NCBI GenBank assembly: GCA_035235625.1
Contig: CP141141.1
Span: 23,433,968-23,497,967, forward strand
Direction: 5' to 3'
DNA: 64,000 bases
Source of the DNA: Saururus chinensis
Taxonomy: Eukaryota > Streptophyta > Magnoliopsida > Piperales > Saururaceae
A model generated the notes under the pieces. The model had not been told where the DNA came from. It ran no database searches and was given only the letters and a program-made list of their open reading frames with translations. This document shows, piece after piece, positions 1 through 10,889 of this stretch. Both the position numbers and the translations under genes were made by a program. Each line of letters opens with the position of its first letter. Within the stretch, counting starts at the first letter, position 1.

Positions 1-1920
1 TGGGCCACCATAGCATCGTTGGATGACCTTTGGACCACCTTTGTCCGGCCAGTTTTAGCCTGAGATGGTTGGGTCGTCACCCTAGCACAGTACCACCTCT
101 CTTTGTCCTACATGAGCTAGACTCCCCCTCTATCGGTTATGTGTTTGACCGCGCTATTCAGAGCGCCACCATCCTACCCCGTTGGACGCCGAATGGCCTC
201 TAATTTTCCTACATTAGCACGGCAACAACAAAGGCCATCTTTGTTTGTCACCACCCTTGGGCATGCCCCTACCGCCCCTTCCGAGCCTTGGGCCAACACC
301 TTCGAGCCCTCTCCCCCTCCCCTTCGGCCGCGTGTGCAAGTAGCCACATGTGCGGTCTAAGGTTTAGGCGCCGCATTTGTGCCGCTTGACCATCGAATGG
401 TTCTACCACCGAATGGAGTTGACATCAGAGCCCTCCTCCACCTCTCCTCTGATCTAGAGTGTTGCCCCATGCCCTCCGCCCTTATGTGGGCCCTTGTTGA
501 CGTAAAATCACCGCCATTGGGTGTTGTCCGTGGCCGATTTCAATGTCTTGTAGTCGGCTGAGTACTTCTTAGCCGCCGGCCGACCTTTAGTGAGTACACC
601 CTCGACTTATGGTCGCACCTGCCATTTATTGGCATGACCTTTCTCTCGGCAGCCCTAGTCTGCCGCCGTGGATCGCGGATTTTGCCGCATTGATGCGTTT
701 CACCCCATTTGGCCGTGAGTACTTTCGGAGCTTCCTAAACCCTTGGGACAACAGCTCTCTCTAATTGGCAATGCTTTTGGCAGCCAACTCCCCCACCGAT
801 GCCTCCATTGTTGTGTGCTCGCGATCAAAAGTCATGATTATGAGATAGCTTTGGATGTTAAATCATGATCCGTTTGCATAATGTAAGAGGATAAATTATG
901 CCATGTTGAAATGTATATGACATGCATGTGGGCTGTAAGTACGTTTGAAGTATGTATGTGCTAGTGAAGGCTAGCGTGTATGTTTGTAAGTTATGTATGT
1001 GGAATATGTATGTGCTAGTGATGGCTAGCGAGTATGTTGGTAAGCTATGTATGGAATAGTATGTGTATGCTATATGCATGTGTGATGGACATACATATGT
1101 ATGATGGCTATATGCCTATCTGATGGATATGTGTATGCGTGTGGGGGAAAAAGTATGGGTGATGGACAGTAAGAGGTGATAGAGGGTTTCGTCTGGATTT
1201 ATTGTGGATGTGTAAGCATATGACAGAATACAGAGGATGTAAGTTTGATGGGCGAGGATTGGAGCGGTTTGTTTGGTTTGGATCAGAGCTATGTTGGGGG
1301 ATTGTCAGAGAGTAAGAGTGTGGATAATTGTACAAGCATAATGTACACATTATGAAGTAAAAAGTAAGCTAATAAGTGAGGTATTAGTAAGAGGGTGATA
1401 ACTGGGTTTGGCTCTAAGGAACTTAGTTTGATGGCATTTGTGTAAGATGATTTGGCCATAAGGTGGATGATGGAGTATGTGAGACCACAAGAATTTGTGA
1501 TATGGTGAGTTATGTTGTGAGATGGATGGGTAAAGGAAGTCTGTTGTCCTGACGAACTAGGGTTTCGGATCGGGCTCCGCTTTGAATTGATCAGTGGAGC
1601 ACGGTATGTTTGAGTGCTTGTGTGGCATAATTATATTGCATAATTTACTTAATTCAAACTTGAATTATAAGAAAGCTAATGATAGTGTTGTGAGTTTGAG
1701 ACCTGAGGGTTTGACGGAATAAGTTCCGTGTTTGAGCTAGCCAATAATGAGTCGGCTGAGCATTTCTCATGTCTTGCCATGGTGTTTATCTTACGGGATG
1801 TTGTCTGTGGGCTGTATAGAGCACCAGACATCTGATGCTCTATTGAGAGCGAAGTATGTTTTCTATTTGGTCTGTGTGCTGAATTAAGCCAAGACGTTTG
1901 ATGCTCTATTGAGAGCGTTG

Positions 1921-2056
1921 TATGATTCTACCCAAGAGTGACATTGTATGATTTCTACCCAAGAGTGACATTGTATGATTTTTGCCCAAGAGTGGCATTG
2001 TATGATTCCACCCAAGCATGACATTGTATGATTTCTGCCCAAGAGTGGCACTAGCA
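1921..2056. repeat. Minisatellite in LTR A, about five 27-bp units
   Basis: The unit is close to TGATTTCTACCCAAGAGTG followed by RCATTGTA. About five divergent copies stand in tandem. LTR B has the same motif at 44,700-44,775 in about three copies, so copy number has changed between the two insertions. Confidence 0.75.
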
Positions 2057-2344
2057 CTATAACTCCCATAATGGTGGGCAATTGTATCACACTATAAGAC
2101 CCCTAGAGTGTGGGCAATTGTATGACCCCTTATGTATGGGTGTTTATGTTTGTGCGCTTAGGTAAGTAGTATCATGGATGTGCTCTTACCTATTTGATCC
2201 TGTGCCCCATGAGCATTGGTGTGCCTTGCCTTCAGAAAAGTCCATGGCGTCTAGTCATTCCTCAGAGGTTAAGGTGATGCCCCAGTGACATTCTTTTCCT
2301 TTTTGACATTGGAGCTTATTAGATGTAATGAGCTTCAGTGGTCG

Positions 2345-2600
2345 ATAGTATTGTATGAGTGAGTATGTGTGTTTCTAAGTAAGCGTACGATTATGAGTAT
2401 GAGCACGACTGTAAGAGTATGAGTATGAGCAAGACTGCAAGAGTATGAGTAGGAGCAAGACTGTAAGAGTATGAACACTACTGTAAGAGTATATATATAA
2501 GCAAGATTGTAAGAGTATGATTCTGAGCAAGACAGTAAGCATATGTTTATGAGTAAGATTGTACGAGTAAGGTCGTACAAGTATGTGTAAGTTATATGGG
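2345..2600. repeat. Tandem GTAAGAGTATGAG-type repeats in LTR A
   Basis: Short divergent units of the form AGTATGAGCAAGACTGTAAG recur through this stretch. It corresponds in position to the GTACGAGTAAGGTCGTAC array of LTR B (45,236-45,371). The long minus-strand reading frames here are translations of the repeat, not genes. Confidence 0.7.
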
Positions 2601-3346
2601 TAAGTGTATGATTGTATGAGTAAGTTTGTAAGACCCTGGATAAGGGTGTTTTTGTAAGTTTGGTTTGATGGTGTGTTAGGTGTGATTATATGCATATGTG
2701 CATAATTATGATATGCCTGTTTGCTTCATGTTTGAGTTGCATGAATGCATCTATGTATGGACTTACCGAGTTCACTCTGTAGAACTCCTCTACTAGATAT
2801 TTTCCTACTGAGTATGAAAATACTCATTACCCTATTTTTTAGCCCTATTGTTCGGGAGGCTTTTGCAAGTTTGTGCGGAGAGCTCCTAGAGATGGACGCT
2901 CGTTTCCACGGTGGATTGATTTCCTTTGACTCAGGTATATACTTGACTCACTGTGAGTATTATTTGTGTCACGATCTAATGTATTGGGTGAGACGAGAAT
3001 TAAGATGTTTATGCTTTCTGGACTTTTAATTTGGATTAGACTATGGATTGTTATGGGACTTGCACTCAGGGATGCCTAGGAGAGATTTGTATTTAAAGTC
3101 TATGATCATAGCAATTTATTCGTAAGTTTGTCTTCGAGTAGCGCTTGAGGATGTTTGGTTTGGCCATACGATGTTTGATCGTATGAGTACAAATTTGGAT
3201 GGGAAAAACTGATGTGTGATGTTTTGAATTATAAAATTGTTTTTACACGTTTCATAATCATTATTTTTCACAATTTATAGCCGTTATATTGCAAAAGTTT
3301 TCAGTGAATTTTAAGGAAAATATGAGAAAAAATCTCAGGCGTTACA

Positions 3347-5190
3347 CCTTTATTGTAGTGTGGACCAAATGTCTCATCAAAATCTATGCCTTCCACCTGT
3401 ATGTATCCTTGAGAAACTAACTAGGCTTAATTTCTGGCTACATTACCTTATTCATCTATTTTGTTCTTGTAGATCCAGTTTGTACCTAGTATAATACGTT
3501 GTTTAGGTTTTGGAACAAGATATCACACATCATTACTTGTGAATTGACCTAATTCTTCTTGCATTGCATTGATTATATTCTCTCATCATGAAGCACTTCA
3601 GCAATCTTCTTCAGTTATGCAAGTGATACATAACAAGAAAAATTAACTTGTTCTTCAAATTGATGTCTTGTTCTCACTTCTTCCTTGGTGTCTCTAATTA
3701 CATTTGTGTCAAGATGGTCTTTTTTGAACCCAATTAGGTTCTTAACCATGTTGAATTTTTGGTTTATGTGCATCATCATGAGCTTCAGATTATGGAATTA
3801 TCATCATCATAAACTTCCACCTATACATATACTTTCTGAGGTGCATCACTAAAAATATTAGGTGAGTCATCATAACTATAACAATCATCAACCTTTTCTT
3901 TTCCTTTTTCATTTTGAGCATTTTGATTCTCAAATATCTAAACATCATTCACAATCACATTAGAAGATTTAATGATAGTTTAAGTTCTCTTATTAAACAC
4001 CCTATATGCCTTACTAGTCAAAGAATAACCAAGGAAGATCTTAGCATCACTCCTGCTATCAAATTTACCTAAAGCCTCTCTATCTCTCAGGATGTGACAA
4101 TGGCTCCCAAAAACTCTAAAGTGTTTGTCAGTAGGTTTATTTCCTTTCCACAACTCATAAGGTGGACTATGTTAGGTCTCAAATTAAGTCTATTAAGGGT
4201 ATATAGTTGTACTCATAGCTTCTGCCCAAAAGTGTTTGGCTAAGTTCTTCTCATTTAACATCACTTTAGCCATCTCATGGATAGTCCTATTCTTCCTCTC
4301 AACAATTCCATTTTACTGTGGGGTTTTAGGAACTAAAAACTCATGGTGAATCCCAAAATTCATTAAACATAAAATCAGTGAACTCACTGCCCACTTAGAT
4401 TTTGTATAGTTAGAGCGATTATTTTGAATGCTTCGAAACCATCTAACTTCTCTCTTAGGAAATCTACCCAAGTAAATCTTGATAAGACAATCATCATCAC
4501 CAAGATACTTCTTTTCAACTACAAAGGTTCCTCAATTCTCACATGTTTTAACTTCTTATGAGAGGATTTTGATCGTTTGCCCTTTTAACAAGTACCCATA
4601 CAAAGTTTTTAGTAGTTTTCAAAATTGGGCCACCTCTAATGATTGTGTATTTGTTATATTTGTTAAATCTCTGAAATTAACATGTCCTAATCTTTGATGT
4701 TGTAAATAAGTATTATTAAGCAAGGACAAGTTAGCAAAATAAACATGATCAAATAGATAACAATTATCATGAGTTCTTATACCTTTAACACAAGTCATTC
4801 TAGATTTATTAATGACAAAGTATGCTTTCTTAGTAAACATCATAATAAATCAAGAATTATAAATTTAACTAATGCTTAAGAGATTAGCTTTCAAACCACT
4901 TACATACAAGGCATTTTCAAAATTAGGCAATCAAAAAACACTTAGTGTGGTTATCCCATTATCATTATGGTACTCACATCTCGAAAGGTAATTTTTCTAT
5001 CATTTTCACTACCAAATTTGTAAACCTAGATTTGTCATTAGTCATATGTTTTAAACATCCACTATCTATATACCACATGTTAGAGTGTTGAGCTTTCATG
5101 ACAGTGTGCACTACATTGCATTTCATATCTTCTTTCATGATCCAAATTATCTTTGTTTTCATAAACTCTTGAAGATCACTCAAGATTTAA
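3347..5190 (-). pseudogene. pol: S1 pol block: protease, integrase and start of reverse transcriptase
   Basis: The protease region shows MWYIDSGCLKHMTNDKSRFT (about 5,040-5,090), the copia-type D-S-G active-site context followed by the HMT(N/G)DKS signature. The pre-integrase zinc region shows YLQHQRLGHVNFRDLTNITN (about 4,640-4,700), and the sequence further left follows copia integrase. The last part, about 3,350-3,600, has the beginning of copia reverse transcriptase, with VEGIDFDETF near 3,375-3,405. The order PR-IN-RT is diagnostic of Ty1/copia. It is a fossil with numerous breaks and is not expected to be functional. Confidence 0.8.
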
Positions 5191-5399
5191 TCATGTTTTT
5201 CTTTCCCAAGTATTTTTTCATTCAATCTCTATTCCTTCTTGTGATAACCATTATGAGTATTAAACTTATGAGAATTTCTTAGTGAATCATGTGTGTGAGC
5301 CCTATATCCAACTTATTGAAGCTTTGCATTAAGTTCCCTCAAGTTTCTACCCATATATGTGATTTGTCTTTGCAAGTCAATTTTTACATCCTCTATAAC

Positions 5400-5940
5400 A
5401 ATTGGTGGCTTCTTCACTAATTTGTTTTTAGAGGTTCAAATTTAGTCACTAGTCCCTTCATCGGCAATTCTTTTATAACCAAGGGTTTAGTATTAGAAGA
5501 ACTAGAACCATTATCTTCCAACTTACTAGCCTTAACAAACTTAGTGCATCCTAGGAAATAAGAATCCTTAAGTTCAACATATCCTAGTTAAGTCTTATCA
5601 CTTCTAAATTGTCCAAAGGGAGTAGTATTTTATTATGTTTTTCCTTGCCTTTAACAAACTATATCAATTTTACATTAGAAGTATTCAATTCCTCTTCTAA
5701 TTTTCCAACTTTCTAAAGCAACTCATTGTTTTATCATCACACAAAGATTTATCTTGCAAAAGTTTAGAATTTTCATATAACATAGCACAAAACTTTGGTC
5801 TAAGTACTTTCAATTCATCAAAGGCATGGTTATTCCCTGCCACAACATAATTTGAAACAAATAAAGATAAGCTTAGCAAGATTTTTAGTTCTATGGTAAC
5901 CAAAAGCGCAATCAATCCACGAAAAAACTAAGATCACCTT
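5400..5940 (-). pseudogene. gag: S1 gag tail, coiled-coil part
   Basis: The minus strand reads through charged, leucine-rich sequence such as FDELKVLRPKFCAMLYENSK (about 5,760-5,825). This resembles the long coiled-coil C-terminal half of Sirevirus Gag. It lies between the S1 protease and its primer-site region. It is decayed, and only the general character can be recognised. Confidence 0.55.
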
Positions 5941-5953
5941 AGCTACCACTTAT

Positions 5954-7309
5954 TGGATTGTGATTATGAATGTATGGCAAACACAAACCAAGAAAAATAA
6001 AGTACTACTAATCTGCAATTGAGTTACAAAATTTATCTTCCCTTTCAAAATAAATTAAACGATGACTTTGTTCTATTTAACATGCACAATTCCTATGTGT
6101 TGAAATAAAAAGTTTAGCAAATAAATCACCAAGCAAACACATAAGAATTTTTATGTGGAAACCCAACAAGGGAAAATCATGAGATGCACTGTCTAGATCA
6201 ACTATGTACTACGTAAACCAACGATTATAGAATTACCATTTTCAAAGAACAAAGACTCTTTTTTCTCCTAACAGCTGGTCCTTCACACCACTCTATTTAT
6301 GAATCAAACACTATTTGACTGTTTACTCGCATCAACATAATCTTCTCTCTTCCATGTTCTCTTTGATCATTCTAGATCTTTCATCTCCTCCTTTGGAATG
6401 AAGCTTCTTTCTTCTCTATCTTCTCAGCAATAATCGTCAACAAAATACTGTCACACATGTGTTTTTGTGCACTCATCTCACCTCTAACCAGTCTTTTAAT
6501 TAAGGTAGATAAAACCCAATAACTAGAAGACTAATTCTCACTAAAAACTATTAGAGAAACTCCGCACAAGTTCTCTAAGTTTTATAAGCCTTCCTCTCTA
6601 CTCTACTCCTTTCCTAGCCCTGTTTATAGATTTTATAAGTCTCAAAACAAAGTTTACCTCAACCAAGAATCTAAATCAACCCAGAAAAGTCTTATTTAGG
6701 CAATCCTGTGATTGATTGGTTCCCTATATTTTTTCACTCGATTCCACACAATGATTGATCAGTCCTACCAAGCAATCAATCGCTCTCATCTCAATTAAAT
6801 TTTTAGTGTAACATTTTAGCATGCCGATCAATCAATCCAAATGGGCAATCGTTTAGTAAGGAATTTTTGGAGAACCTTGTCAAGGCTTCAAGGCTGATTT
6901 ATTGGGGCAAAACAATGATTGATTGCTATGAACAAAAAATTGCATTTTCATTAAAAAAGTCTTTGTTTCTCAGCTGCACTTTCACATGATGTTTCTTTTA
7001 CCTTAAAGTGTATGAACGTGATGTGCGTGTGTATTTTTACCTGATGAAACACCGATTTGAGTCTTCGTTCAACTCATTCTCCAATATATGATCTTTAAAC
7101 ATATAATGTCTCAAAATTACACACTTACATAACATTGTTTTGATCACAGAAATAAGACAATACATAACATATCAACACATATGAGTCTTCCTTCACTTCA
7201 TTCTCCAGTATATGATCTTTAGACATATAATGTCTCAAAACTACACACATGACATTGTTTTGATCACGGAAATAAGACAATTCATAACATATCAACACAT
7301 ATGTTCTTA
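5954..7309 (-). mobile_element. S1 5' LTR (about 1.36 kb)
   Basis: On the + strand it runs from TGGATTGTGATTATG, beside the primer-site motif AGCTACCACT (5,941-5,950), to ATATGTTCTTACA at 7,309. On the minus strand it therefore begins TGTAAGAACATAT, like the TGTTAGAACAT of the related copies. It contains runs of GATTGATC/GATCAATC words and an internal tandem duplication (7,059-7,301). The primer-site-proximal end differs from the TGTGAGTTTAAT of the other copies, suggesting a different subfamily. Confidence 0.65.
7059..7301. repeat. Tandem duplication, units of 124 and 119 bp
   Basis: Unit 1 (7,059-7,182) and unit 2 (7,183-7,301) both begin GAGTCTTC and end ATATCAACACATAT. They differ at roughly one position in ten. 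The duplication lies at the outer end of the S1 LTR, in the U3 part if the orientation assigned here is right. Confidence 0.9.
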
Positions 7310-8750
7310 CACTACCAAACCCTACCCCAATACTAGAATTCCCTTCTCTAAATGAAGTTGTTGCCAATCAAGTCTCTTCCTTGATCTTTGTCATTTTTCC
7401 CTTAGTGGTTGATCTTTATTTTCTCCAAAGCATTTCAACCAAAGCCCTCCTTGTTTATTGATGTAGAAGCTTTTTCAATCTCCCTTGTGAAGAACTCCTT
7501 CTCAGCTCTTGTGTGTTGTAATTTGTGATGTGTACTAATCACTCGTACTTCATGTCTCATAAAGGTTTTCCTAAAGTTTAGGTGAATTAGGAAAGAGCTA
7601 TTAGCATGAAGCATACTTTTTCTCTCCGAATGTTTTTTCCCCTTATGTTATTTCATCCAAAACTATCCTTTAAATAGTATCCTAAGATGGCAAGGACTTT
7701 AGTTTCATAGTTAGTAAGTAACTCATTTTGGATTTGCAGATCGATTGACAAAAGGTGATCAATCATTCCCTACTATGTTCAAATCCAGACAGCCAATCAA
7801 TCGATCCTTTGTACCCAATGATCTATCAATCAAGGTATTGTAATCTTCCTCTCAATTACATATTGATCCTTTAAAGCCTATAATCAATCATTTAGTTTAT
7901 TGTGATGGACAAATACACAACCAATCGATCTCTTAATCGACTTTTCGATCTATTTATTAATTGTGAAAGAATCCTAAGAACATTCACACCCGATTGATCT
8001 TTTCCTCAAGGTGTTGTAAACGTCCTAAGGGTCTACCATCGGGGCCACATGCTAGTGCAATAGGCTTTAATTACGTTATTGTTAATAAGGGGAGTAGGCC
8101 TTAGGGCTGCTTAGGGCTATTAGTCATTTCTTAATTATTAGGGAGTTTATTATTATTTCCTTTAATTAATATTTAGTGAGCTTTTAGGTTTATGTTAGTG
8201 AGCCCATTAAGATTCTCTATATAAGTGTAAGGGCTATGTCCTAATTATGTAGTGAATGAATTATTGAGTCTCTTGTCTTCTCCCCTTTCTTCCTTGCCTC
8301 TCCCTCCTTCACAGTGGCCATGCCGGTCCCTCTCCCCTTTCCCGGCCATCTTGTGCTGCTCCCTTCCTCTGACCGGGCTACTAGGCCGTTGTGGACACCG
8401 GTTCACAACACAAGGCCAATCGATCACTTGTGAAGAATTATTTAGATTTTCTCCTTTTTGTCCAATATACTCAAAAATATTTTCTAAGGTTTCCCTAATT
8501 AAAATCTAAGTATTTTGTGCATGTGAGTGCATGTAAAATTTACCTTTGAATCATAGCCTTCTGTTCGCTTTTCCATCTTGAAATTAAGAACTCATTAGCT
8601 CCTATTTTCCAAGTTAATTAACACCACATATGACTTTGGTAACATCACTAATCTAATGAGATTCTAAAGACTTAAAACATACGCATTTTTATATAGTTTT
8701 GATCATCAAAATTCAAACAATTACAAGACATAACTCAATGTGTTCTAACA
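7310..8750 (-). mobile_element. S6 3' LTR, outer portion, carrying solo LTR F
   Basis: From 7,310 the sequence follows the middle of the S3 and S6 LTRs (ACCCCAATACTAGAATTCCC, compare 23,975 and 18,030). It ends TGTTCTAACA at 8,750, directly beside the polypurine tract. Positions 8,012-8,410 are a foreign insertion. The missing left portion is expected beyond S1, outside the window. Confidence 0.75.
8012..8410. mobile_element. F: 399-bp solo LTR
   Basis: It begins TGTTGTAAACG and ends GTTCACAACA, flanked by an exact five-base duplication CAAGG (8,007-8,011 and 8,411-8,415). Removing it restores continuity with the related LTR sequence near 24,670. A TATA-like CTCTATATAAG (about 8,214-8,224) on the + strand suggests a plus-strand LTR. 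Its interior is richer in C and G than the surrounding LTR. The short length favours a small copia family; the family itself is not identified. Confidence 0.85.
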
Positions 8751-8765
8751 ATCTCCCCCTTTTGG
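8751..8765 (-). other. S6 polypurine tract
   Basis: The + strand reads ATCTCCCCCTTTTGG; on the element's strand this is a purine run ending in AGAT just before the LTR start TGTTAGAACA. The same arrangement occurs at S3 (24,998-25,012). It is the site where plus-strand DNA synthesis is primed in LTR retroelements. Confidence 0.75.
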
Positions 8766-9265
8766 TATTTTGTGGCAAAACTTTACAAGTTAGGCAAATA
8801 AAAAATTATAATCCATGACAATATAGTGCATTGAATTTCATTTATATAAAACATATATTTGACAATCCGAAGACTCACTAAGACCATTTGGAATTGATCT
8901 TAAACAACCTTGAATGTCTACTTAGCGTACACACTTAAACAAAATGATTTGTATAGCACTACTCAATTAAGTATGAAGTAAGCACAATCAAAGTTTATTT
9001 TCAATAATTTATTCTCACCCTTTTTGTCTGAAATCGAAAAATAGTGAACTAGAAATAAAGAAAATAATCATTAAAGAACAAATGTTAAGTAATCATTGAT
9101 AAAAACATTTAAAAATAAACAATAATTCAAAAATGTCTCAAAATATTAGCCAATCAAATATCCATCAGTTTCACAATACATAAAAATATACAAAAGAGTA
9201 CATATTATGAACTAACACTCATTTTTTACTAGAACAAAAAAAAAACATTAGTCATCAAAAACATA
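8766..9265 (-). mobile_element. S6 3' noncoding region
   Basis: It is AT-rich and collinear with S3 at 25,013-25,470. Shared words include CCATCAGTTTCACAATACAT (9,162-9,181) and CATGACAATATA. No reading frame is recognisable. In S3 and S4 the end of ORF2 lies immediately upstream of this region. Confidence 0.65.
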
Positions 9266-9942
9266 TATAGGAACATATGTGGCCATATGTATTAGTGAAC
9301 AAAACAATGTCAAATTGATGTGTAAATTGAGACGTAGAATAGAAAATTTGCTATTCAAGATTACATGGTGAAGATGAATTAAATGAGAAGACTTAGAAGT
9401 GTTTTTGCAAGTAAAAAATACATACACACATCATGTCACACACTTAGGATAAAAAAGATTTATCATATTAGAGTGTGAAAAGAACAAGTGAAAAATTACA
9501 TATGTAAATTTTCATCTAAGATTATTTGGCATTAAAAATGGATTATTCAGAAAGAATTTTGAATTTCAGTACTACAACAGTATTGTAGTATCAATCAATC
9601 GATTACTATAGTGATAGATTAGATATTGTAGCATAGAGAAAGATTGGTGAGTCTATTTTATTGAGTTTTGAGAGTATAAAGCTTTCCATTGGCTACATGC
9701 TTTGAAGACCAATTCAATTGGCCAAAAAGAAGAATCTTTCACAACACAACACACACAAGAGCTTGGGGAGTTGTAGTAAATTTATTCATGAAGAAGTGAT
9801 TGAAGAAACTCAAAGAGAGATCAACAATCAAAGAATGAGTCTTTGATTGAGTTGCTAGAAGGAGACGAAGATGGAACACAGAGGGAAAGCTTCAAGGTTT
9901 TGATGGAGGGGAAACTTGAAGGCCAACAACGAAGAGGACTGA

Positions 9943-10051
9943 ACAAGTTTATCTCCTAAAGATCTAGATGTCTATAGAATGAGGTAAAAACTTTGACAAG
10001 TAAAATTGAGAAAGAGAGAAAGACATCTAGATCTTTAGGAGATAAACTTGT
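9943..10051. repeat. Perfect inverted repeat, 31-bp arms, 47-bp loop
   Basis: The left arm (9,943-9,973) contains CAAGTTTATCTCCTAAAGAT and the right arm (10,021-10,051) is its exact reverse complement. The right arm lies within gag-like sequence, while the left arm lies at the boundary with LTR-like sequence. This is what a small fold-back duplication at a repair joint would leave. Confidence 0.95.
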
Positions 10052-10800
10052 GTCTATTAATGAAGAAGTTATTGCCTTCAAATATGAGAAAAGTAATCTT
10101 CTAGATGATAAAATTCTTAGAAAATGAAGTTCATGAGAAATTAGAGACAAACAAGACATGTTTAAGAAAGATTGAAGATTTAGGTAATGATTTAAAGAAT
10201 TCTCAAGAAAAATTTAACATCTGCACCTTAGTTTAAGAAAAATTGGACAAGATGTTGAAATGCGAAATGATTGTAGTGATAAAAGAGGACTAGGATTTAA
10301 TGAGACTAATTATATAAAGTCTAATGGTGTCACTGAGTTTGTTGAGTCTAAAAAAGCCATGAACCCTAGGAAAGATGATGACATGACAAAACCAAAAGAA
10401 ATTCCTAGGGATCCAAGTCCAAAGTTTAAATACAGGAAGAGACATCATAAGAGAGAAAATTATGAGTCTTCCTTAACTAGATAAATTCAAATTATGAAAT
10501 ACAACCTTAAATACCTTAGTAAATAAGTTATGAACAAATATAACACTAAGGAAAATTGCGTGTCATCTAACTTGAATAGATTGCCTAAGAAGTCAACAAG
10601 AACCCACATGAATTCTCAAGATAATGAACCAAGAATCAAGAAAATTTAGGTCAAGAAGCATTCTCCACACACTTCACCACCTAAAAAGGTTACTCAAGAT
10701 AATAAAAAGAAGCCTTGCAAATTTGGATTAGAAAAGATGTCTTAGAGGACCTTAGTTCCCAAGATGATAGGAAGAGTAAATCTACTTAGGTTGTTTTAGA
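10021..10800 (+). pseudogene. gag: S7 gag, coiled-coil and C-terminal part
   Basis: The plus strand encodes lysine- and glutamate-rich sequence with SLGDKLVSINEEVIAFKYEK near 10,035, then RGLGFNETNYIKSNGVTEFV (about 10,285-10,345) and a basic stretch with KYRKRHHKREN. The (K/R)GLG(F/Y)NE signature followed by a basic region is the normal end of Sirevirus Gag. It is broken, and only domain character is claimed. Confidence 0.65.
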
Positions 10801-10889
10801 ATTGGATGGCTAGGCGAGGCTAAGAAATCTCAAATCACTAGGTAAAAAGATTGTTTTTTGTCCACGATTTAATTCTTTTGATTTTGGGA

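Larger units (their letters stand above)
1..3346. mobile_element. LTR A: right-hand part of a very long (about 4.5 kb) LTR, Ty3/gypsy-like
   Basis: This stretch is collinear with solo LTR B (32,668-46,156, leaving out the Athila element inside it). Shared landmarks are the GC-rich part at 1-840, the CTAGTGATGGCTAGC units near 951-1,036, the CCCAAGAGTGGCA units near 1,921-2,056 and the end GGCGTTACA. A 140-base comparison (2,161 against 44,921) differs at about 8% of positions. The left end lies outside the window. At 3,347 the sequence switches to the reverse transcriptase of copia copy S1, so A inserted there. No coding domain is visible. Assignment to gypsy is inferred from LTR size and the TGTAA...TTACA ends. 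Confidence 0.75.
3347..7309 (-). mobile_element. S1: Sirevirus-like Ty1/copia element with pol, partial
   Basis: Reading leftwards on the minus strand there is a 5' LTR (5,954-7,309), a primer-site region (about 5,941-5,953), gag tail (about 5,400-5,940), protease (about 4,970-5,190), integrase (about 3,600-4,850) and the start of reverse transcriptase, where LTR A was inserted. The rest, including the 3' LTR, lies left of A outside the window. The LTR ends ATATGTTCTTACA at 7,309 and the next bases, CTACCAAACCC, continue the 3' LTR of S6, so S1 sits inside that LTR. It is old and broken, with many breaks. It is the only Sirevirus-like copy here that carries pol and may represent the helper of S2, S3, S4 and S6. 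Confidence 0.75.

Noticed and set aside
139-561. Short plus-strand frames at the window start
   Set aside because: They lie in the GC-rich half of LTR A, are not conserved as frames in LTR B and show no domain.
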